From Microbacterium sp. W4I4 (lineage in GTDB: Bacteria; Actinomycetota; Actinomycetes; Actinomycetales; Microbacteriaceae), in NCBI RefSeq assembly GCF_030816235.1, contig NZ_JAUSXT010000001.1, positions 1,116,001 through 1,180,000 on the forward strand: a stretch of DNA of 64,000 bases, written 5' to 3'. Shown piece by piece: positions 59,077 to 64,000 of this stretch; the stretch's first letter is position 1, and each line of letters opens with the position of its first letter. The notes under the pieces were generated by a model that had not been told where the DNA came from, made no database searches, and saw only the letters and a list, made by a program, of their open reading frames with translations. A program made the position numbers and the translations under genes.

Positions 59077-61086
59077 ATGAGCACCGCGAGCGCATCGATG
59101 AAGCGCCGTTCGGAGACCCCGACGGCACCTGAGCCGCGCCTGCTCATCTCGCTTCCTCAGATCGCCGCGCTGGCGAAGGTCCGCCGGCCCGTGGTCTCCG
59201 TCTGGCGCACGAGATTCGGCTCCAGTCCGAACGCGTTCCCCGCCGCCGTCGAAGCACGGGCAGGCCGGGAGTACTTCGACGCTCGCGAGGTGGCCGATTG
59301 GCTCGTCGATACCTCGCATGGGAACAACCCGGATGCCGCGGCTGACGCCGCCGCCTACGCGATGCACGATGTCGAGCCCGCCGGCGCAGAGCGGCAGGAC
59401 GCCATCGAGGCGCTGCTCGCCCTGCGCGTGTGCGACGGGATGCCGCTGACCGGTGGCGATCTGCGCGAGCGTGCACGTCGCGCCGACCCGCGCGACCAGG
59501 CGCTGCTCACCGAAGTACTCGCTGTGGCGGATGACCGCGAGCTCGCCTCCTTCGTCGAGCAGACGATCGATGCCGCATACTCGCCGGTGGGCTCCTGGAG
59601 CGCGCTGCAGTCGGGCCGGGCGACATCCGGAGCCGAAGGCACTGCCGGCGCCCTCTCCCCCGTCGGCACTGAGCTCATCGCCCGACTCGTTCTCTCACTG
59701 ACGGATGTCGAAGATGTCGTGCTCGCTGACCCCGGAGCAGATCTCAGCGCTCGGGATCTGTTCGCCGACGCCGCAGATCTCGCCGGCGACCACGCGGATC
59801 TGCACGTGCCGCCGACCGGGCGACGCCTGCGGCGTCGACTCATGGTCCATGGCCGTGCACCCCTGCTCGACGCGGAGCCACCGCAGCACGGCCGCGCGGC
59901 GGTCTGGATCGCGCGACTGCGCGGGGTCTCCCCCGAATCCGAACTGGCCCAGCTCGACGAGCTGCTCGTCGATCTGAGTGACACGCAGCGCCTGGTGGTC
60001 GTGGGTCCGGACTCTCTTCTCACCGAGGCGCTGAGCGGGCCGGCCGCGACCTCGCGCGAATACGCACTGCGATCCGGTCGGGTGCGCGGCATCGTTCGCC
60101 TGACCGCCGGTCTGGTGCCCGCCGCAGCGCGGCAGTCACTGGCGGTCTGGGTGGTCGGCGGGCCGCAGGGAGGCACGGCATTGGCCGACCGCTTCACCGT
60201 GGTCGGAGATCTGCGAGGCGCCTCACTGACCGAAGCGCGGATGCAGGATCTCGTGAGCGATCTCGCCGTCTCGCTGGGCACGGTGCGCGAGGCGATGTCG
60301 CACGCGTTCCGATTCGTGCGGTTCGTCCGCACGTCCACGCTTCTCGCCGGCGGTGAGTCACTCGTCGCGGCGAGTCATCCGCAGCGCCCGCGCAGCCAGG
60401 CTTCGCCCGCCGAGCTGTCTGCGCTGGTGGATCAGAAGCTGGTCGAGCTCGACGAGCCGTCACTCACCGTCATGCTGCAGGCGCCGGCTAGACGCCATGA
60501 GCGCAGTGTTCTGCTGGCGGATGCCGTCGCAGCCCGCGAGGCTCGCCTGATCGGCGGAACACGTCTGCAGGCCGATGAGACCTCAGCCGAGGACGGCTAC
60601 CCGGTGATCGGCCGCGACGAGGTGCGCGCAGGTGAGGCATCCGCCCGCCGTGTCGATCGGATCCGCGTCGCACTGGATCACCCGCGCGCAGAGTTGACGC
60701 TGCCCGGCGACGTGATCGTCCTCACCGGGCCGACACCCGCGGCACTGGTGGATCCTGACGGCTCCAGCGTCGTCGAGTACCCCGCGCGCATCCTGCGTCT
60801 GCTCAACGACTCCCTCGTTCCCGCGGTGGTCGCCGCCGACGTGAACGCATACGCCGAGCCGATCCCCTGGCGGCGGTGGAGCCTGCGCCGGGTTGCCGCC
60901 GGGCAGAAAGCCGCCTTGCAGACGACGCTGGCCGACATCATCGCCGCTCGACGCATCGCCGAACGGCGCGCTGCAGAGCTGGGTGCGCTCGAGGCACTGG
61001 TGACGGATGCCGTCGCCGCCGGCGCGCTGATCGGCGACCAGCCCGACATGACTTCTGAGATGACCGAACCTGAAGGGACCATCTGA
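59077..61086 (+). CDS. wHTH protein with degenerate N6-methylase-like domain, first gene of type I RM operon
   Basis: 669 residues. The N-terminus (about 20-85) is helix-turn-helix-like: LLISLPQIAALAKVRRPVVS and VWRTRFGSSPNAFPAAVEAR, then EYFDAREVADWLVDT, as in actinobacterial N6-methylase proteins. The middle (about 200-410) follows the methylase order (VVLADPGADLSARDLFADAA; RSGRVRGIVRLTAGLVPAAA) but lacks DPACGSG and NPPF. The end (about 540-650) has TRD-like GDVIVLTGPTPAALVDPDGS and a coiled coil, QTTLADIIAARRIAERRAAE. It may be an inactive accessory or specificity subunit, coupled to hsdM by TGATG. Confidence 0.7.
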   Translation: MSTASASMKRRSETPTAPEPRLLISLPQIAALAKVRRPVVSVWRTRFGSSPNAFPAAVEARAGREYFDAREVADWLVDTSHGNNPDAAADAAAYAMHDVEPAGAERQDAIEALLALRVCDGMPLTGGDLRERARRADPRDQALLTEVLAVADDRELASFVEQTIDAAYSPVGSWSALQSGRATSGAEGTAGALSPVGTELIARLVLSLTDVEDVVLADPGADLSARDLFADAADLAGDHADLHVPPTGRRLRRRLMVHGRAPLLDAEPPQHGRAAVWIARLRGVSPESELAQLDELLVDLSDTQRLVVVGPDSLLTEALSGPAATSREYALRSGRVRGIVRLTAGLVPAAARQSLAVWVVGGPQGGTALADRFTVVGDLRGASLTEARMQDLVSDLAVSLGTVREAMSHAFRFVRFVRTSTLLAGGESLVAASHPQRPRSQASPAELSALVDQKLVELDEPSLTVMLQAPARRHERSVLLADAVAAREARLIGGTRLQADETSAEDGYPVIGRDEVRAGEASARRVDRIRVALDHPRAELTLPGDVIVLTGPTPAALVDPDGSSVVEYPARILRLLNDSLVPAVVAADVNAYAEPIPWRRWSLRRVAAGQKAALQTTLADIIAARRIAERRAAELGALEALVTDAVAAGALIGDQPDMTSEMTEPEGTI

Positions 61087-62708
61087 TGGCCGCACGAACC
61101 AAGGCCGATACGGCACCGTCGACGATGAAGGAGCTGAAGGACACGCTCTGGAAGGCAGCCGACAAGCTGCGCGGGTCGATGGACGCGTCGCAGTACAAGG
61201 ACGTGATCCTCGGGCTGGTGTTCCTGAAGTACGTGTCGGATGCCTTCGATGAGCGGCGCGGGCAGATTCGCGCAGAACTGTCGGCGGATGGATATGACGA
61301 CGAGCAGATCGCCGAGCTGATCGACGACACCGACGAGTACACGGGTCGTGGCGTGTTCTGGGTTCCCGCGAACGCACGGTGGAGCTACCTGGCCGAGAAC
61401 GCCAAAGGATTGGGCCCGGCGATGGGCGAGGCGGAGAAGTCGATCGGCCTGCTGATCGATGAGGCGATGGAGGCGGTGATGCAGGCGAACCCGGCTCTGG
61501 CCGGCACCCTGCCGCGCATCTTCAACCGCGACAACATCGATCAGCGCCGGCTGGGCGAGCTCGTGGATCTGTTCAACTCCGCCCGGTTCGCCGGCCAGGG
61601 GCAGGCAGGCGGCGACGGGCGGCGTGCCCGCGACCTGCTGGGTGAGGTGTATGAGTACTTCCTGGAGAAGTTCGCAGCGGCCGAGGGCAAGCGCGGCGGC
61701 GAGTTCTACACGCCCGCCGGCGTCGTGCGCGTGCTCGTCGAGCTGCTGCAGCCGACGCACGGGCGGGTGTACGACCCGGCGTGCGGGTCGGGCGGCATGT
61801 TCGTGCAGGCCGAGAAGTTCATCGACACCAATCACGGCGAGGGATCGGACATCTCTGTGTACGGTCAGGAGCTGAACGAGCGCACCTGGCGGATGGCGAA
61901 GATGAACCTCGCCATCCACGGGCTCAGCGGCAATCTCGGGCCTCGTTGGGGTGACACTTTCGCGCGCGATCTGCACCCGGATGTCGAGTTCGACTTCGTG
62001 ATGGCCAACCCGCCGTTCAACATCAAGGACTGGGCACGCAACGAGTCCGACCCGCGGTGGCGCTACGGAGTGCCCCCTACCGGCAATGCGAACTACGCGT
62101 GGATCCAGCACATCCTGTCGAAGCTGGCGCCCGGTGGCACGGCCGGCGTGGTGATGGCGAACGGCTCGATGTCGTCGAACTCGGGTGGCGAGGGTCAGAT
62201 CCGCGCGCAGATCGTCGAGGCCGACATGGTCTCGTGCATGGTCGCCCTGCCGACGCAGCTGTTCCGCTCGACGGGCATTCCGGTCTGCGTCTGGTTCTTC
62301 GCGAAGGACAAGACGGCGGGCGCCGGCGGATCGGTCGATCGCACCGGCCAGGTGCTCTTCATCGATGCCCGAAACCTCGGTCACATGGTCGACCGCGCCG
62401 AGCGCGCCCTGTCCGACGACGACATCGCCAAGATCGCCCACACCTTCCACGCCTGGCGCGGCATCGAGACCGACGCTCCCGAGTACACCGACACCCCCGG
62501 CTTCAGCTACTCCGCGACCCTCGCCGAGATCAAGGCCGCCGACTACGCACTCACCCCGGGCCGCTACGTCGGCGCCCCCGAGGAAGAGGACGACGGCGAG
62601 CCCATCGAGCAGAAGCTCGAGCGTCTGAAGGGCGAGCTGTTCGCCCAGTTCGAGGAGTCAGAACGTCTGGCAGCCGTCGTGCGCGAGCAGCTGGGGAGGG
62701 TGTCGTGA
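61086..62708 (+). CDS. hsdM: type I restriction-modification system methyltransferase subunit
   Basis: 540 residues. The N-terminal HsdM helical domain (TMKELKDTLWKAADKLRGSM, KDVILGLVFLKYVSDAFDER) is followed by the N6-adenine methylase with SAM motif VYDPACGSGGMFVQAEKFID and catalytic DFVMANPPFNIKDWARNE. Further marks are GKRGGEFYTPAGVVRVLVEL and GGTAGVVMANGSMSSNSGGE. Length is normal. It methylates adenine together with HsdS. The start overlaps the previous stop (TGATG) and the end overlaps hsdS (GTGA). Confidence 0.95.
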   Translation: MAARTKADTAPSTMKELKDTLWKAADKLRGSMDASQYKDVILGLVFLKYVSDAFDERRGQIRAELSADGYDDEQIAELIDDTDEYTGRGVFWVPANARWSYLAENAKGLGPAMGEAEKSIGLLIDEAMEAVMQANPALAGTLPRIFNRDNIDQRRLGELVDLFNSARFAGQGQAGGDGRRARDLLGEVYEYFLEKFAAAEGKRGGEFYTPAGVVRVLVELLQPTHGRVYDPACGSGGMFVQAEKFIDTNHGEGSDISVYGQELNERTWRMAKMNLAIHGLSGNLGPRWGDTFARDLHPDVEFDFVMANPPFNIKDWARNESDPRWRYGVPPTGNANYAWIQHILSKLAPGGTAGVVMANGSMSSNSGGEGQIRAQIVEADMVSCMVALPTQLFRSTGIPVCVWFFAKDKTAGAGGSVDRTGQVLFIDARNLGHMVDRAERALSDDDIAKIAHTFHAWRGIETDAPEYTDTPGFSYSATLAEIKAADYALTPGRYVGAPEEEDDGEPIEQKLERLKGELFAQFEESERLAAVVREQLGRVS

Positions 62709-63916
62709 GCGTCACCACTCTCGCAGGAAAGGTTGTGCTCCACCGCGGCCAGTCCTACCAGAGCGCCCTTCTCGACGAGCCTGGGCCCCATCTTCTTGGA
62801 CTTGGCACGATCGCACGCAACGGCGGGTTCAACGGCTCTTCGCTGCGCACGTACGGCGGAGCGTCACCTGAACGGATCCTTCTTCGTCCCGGCGACCTCT
62901 ATCTGTCCCTTAAGGATGTCACGCACAAAGCCGAGCTCCTCGGCGCGGTATCTCGCGTACCTTCGACGGTCCCTCTCGGACGTTTGACCCAAGACACCGT
63001 CAGGTTGCAGATCGTCGACCCGTGCATTGACGCGATGTATCTCTATTGGTTGCTGCAGTCTCCGACTTACCGCGCCTATTGCAGAGCACATGGCACGGGC
63101 ACCACCAACCTCGATCTGAGTCGCAACGATTTCCTAGCGTTTGAGTTTCGCCTCCCACCTCTCCCCGAGCAACAGGCAATCGCCGAGGTGCTGGGCGCTC
63201 TCGACGACAAGATCGCCGCCAACGTAACGAAGGTCACACTGCTCTTGGAGGTGGTGAGCGCCGAGTTCACGAAACGGTTTGGAGATCGCCGCCTGGACAT
63301 CGAGCTTGGCACGCTAGCCGAGATCGTCGATTGTCTGCACTCGAAGAAGCCGGAGCGTGTATCGGCCGGTCGGATGCTGATGCAGCTCAATAACATCCGT
63401 GACGATGGGCTTGTTGACGACGCCACGACTTACTCCATCGCGGAGCAGGATTACGACCGATGGTCGGCACGATTCGAGACACGCGCCTGGGACTTTGTAA
63501 TCACGAACGTTGGGAGGATCGGCGCAGTCGCTAGAATCCCTGTCGGTTACGTCGCCGCGCTTGGTAGAAACATGACGGGCATTCGACCACGAGATGCTGA
63601 CGAATCCGGCTCATTCATCGCCGCAGCGTTGCTATCGTCCGCGGTACGGCGCGAGATCGAACAGCGGACAGACGCAGGGAGCGTAATGAATGCGCTCAAC
63701 GTCAGAAGTATTCCGCTCCTGCGACTACAAGAGTCGTCCGCTGTCGAGCGCGCTACCTTCCATGAGGTGGCTGCGCCGCTCCTCGAGAGCGCCGACACGA
63801 CACTCGCCGAGAACCGCGCCCTCGCGGCAGCGCGCGACGCGCTGCTCCCCAAGCTCATGTCCGGCGCACTCCGTGTCAAGGACGCCGCCAAAATCACAGA
63901 AGAAGCAGGTCTCTGA
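62705..63916 (+). CDS. hsdS: type I restriction-modification specificity subunit
   Basis: 403 residues from the GTG overlapping hsdM. Two target-recognition domains (about 1-145 and 200-345) are separated by the conserved helix PPLPEQQAIAEVLGALDDKI and closed by a second one, LAENRALAAARDALLPKLMS. Each TRD reads one half of a bipartite DNA site. The second TRD (from about 63250) uses more A/T-ending codons than the neighbours, as expected for specificity domains exchanged by transfer. The stop overlaps the next start (TGATG). Confidence 0.93.
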   Translation: MSVTTLAGKVVLHRGQSYQSALLDEPGPHLLGLGTIARNGGFNGSSLRTYGGASPERILLRPGDLYLSLKDVTHKAELLGAVSRVPSTVPLGRLTQDTVRLQIVDPCIDAMYLYWLLQSPTYRAYCRAHGTGTTNLDLSRNDFLAFEFRLPPLPEQQAIAEVLGALDDKIAANVTKVTLLLEVVSAEFTKRFGDRRLDIELGTLAEIVDCLHSKKPERVSAGRMLMQLNNIRDDGLVDDATTYSIAEQDYDRWSARFETRAWDFVITNVGRIGAVARIPVGYVAALGRNMTGIRPRDADESGSFIAAALLSSAVRREIEQRTDAGSVMNALNVRSIPLLRLQESSAVERATFHEVAAPLLESADTTLAENRALAAARDALLPKLMSGALRVKDAAKITEEAGL

Positions 63917-64000
63917 TGCTCAAGAACCGGATCCTCGTAACGTCGCTGGTTGTCGTTATTGTGCTGCTGATCGGGGGTGGGATCTTCCTCGCCGTCAAGA
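63916..64000 (+). CDS. N-terminus of a membrane-anchored protein, cut by window edge
   Basis: 28 codons are visible: MLKNRILVTSLVVVIVLLIG followed by GGIFLAVK. The ATG overlaps the hsdS stop (TGATG), so it belongs to the RM operon. It is a short positively charged start with one strong hydrophobic segment, a signal anchor or signal peptide. It is not hsdR at its start. The family cannot be determined from the visible part. Confidence 0.6.
   Translation, partial: MLKNRILVTSLVVVIVLLIGGGIFLAVK

Overview
The window is a stretch of high-GC (about 70% by eye) actinobacterial chromosome, most likely from Microbacterium or a close relative in Microbacteriaceae. Supporting signs are very strong G/C preference at third codon positions, frequent ATGA/GTGA start-stop overlaps, GTG starts, lineage-typical families (DUF222-HNH, DUF2804, DUF6328, an ECF42-like sigma factor with a DGPF/YCII partner) and very frequent use of the word GGATGC/GCATCC. 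No rRNA, tRNA, CRISPR array, transposase or replication origin was recognised.

Layout. (1) 1-8.3 kb: the 5' part of gcvT behind a tandem glycine riboswitch, then an NrtR-like Nudix/winged-helix regulator next to a tightly coupled nadA-nadB-nadC-cysteine desulfurase operon for NAD synthesis, then a glycosyltransferase and an SDR oxidoreductase. (2) 8.3-16.2 kb: an ABC exporter, two MFS transporters, an AhpD-like protein, a DUF2804 protein, a DUF6328 membrane protein and a HesB-fold protein with no cysteines. (3) 16.2-31.7 kb: small metabolic and stress genes: Dps, ArfB ribosome rescue, epoxide hydrolase, a methyltransferase/thioredoxin-reductase-like fusion divergent from an XRE-cupin regulator, a WYL regulator divergent from a VOC protein, an EamA exporter divergent from an Lrp regulator, and an ArsR/SRPBCC pair. 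(4) 31.7-42.4 kb: a DUF222-HNH protein, a VOC gene behind a 19-codon leader ORF and a Shine-Dalgarno-sequestering hairpin, an ECF42-like sigma operon, and a set of unrecognised membrane proteins.

(5) 42.4-47.4 kb looks accessory: a secreted CHRD protein, an aspartate/ornithine carbamoyltransferase-fold protein, a FitAB/VapBC-type toxin-antitoxin pair with a palindromic operator, and a HigBA-isochorismatase block bounded by two copies of the 3' end of ychF. (6) 47.4-58.9 kb: ychF, peptidase E, a four-gene operon with a WXG100-like N-terminus fused to a DUF1023 hydrolase and ending in a lipoprotein, then the divergent glpX/fba pair and a TM2 protein. (7) 59.0 kb to the end: the start of a type I restriction-modification operon in which hsdM and hsdS are preceded by a 669-residue protein that looks like a wHTH-bearing, catalytically dead methylase, and followed by a membrane-anchored protein cut by the window edge.

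Four genes (near 16.49, 23.50, 40.91 and 45.50 kb) read as intact only if one extra base is removed from each. All four are +1 insertions, so either the assembly carries indel errors or these genes are decaying. The strongest regulatory candidate is the leader-peptide/hairpin arrangement at 33.36-33.48 kb. The strongest system-level candidates are the RM operon with its unusual first gene and the ychF-linked toxin-antitoxin insertion.
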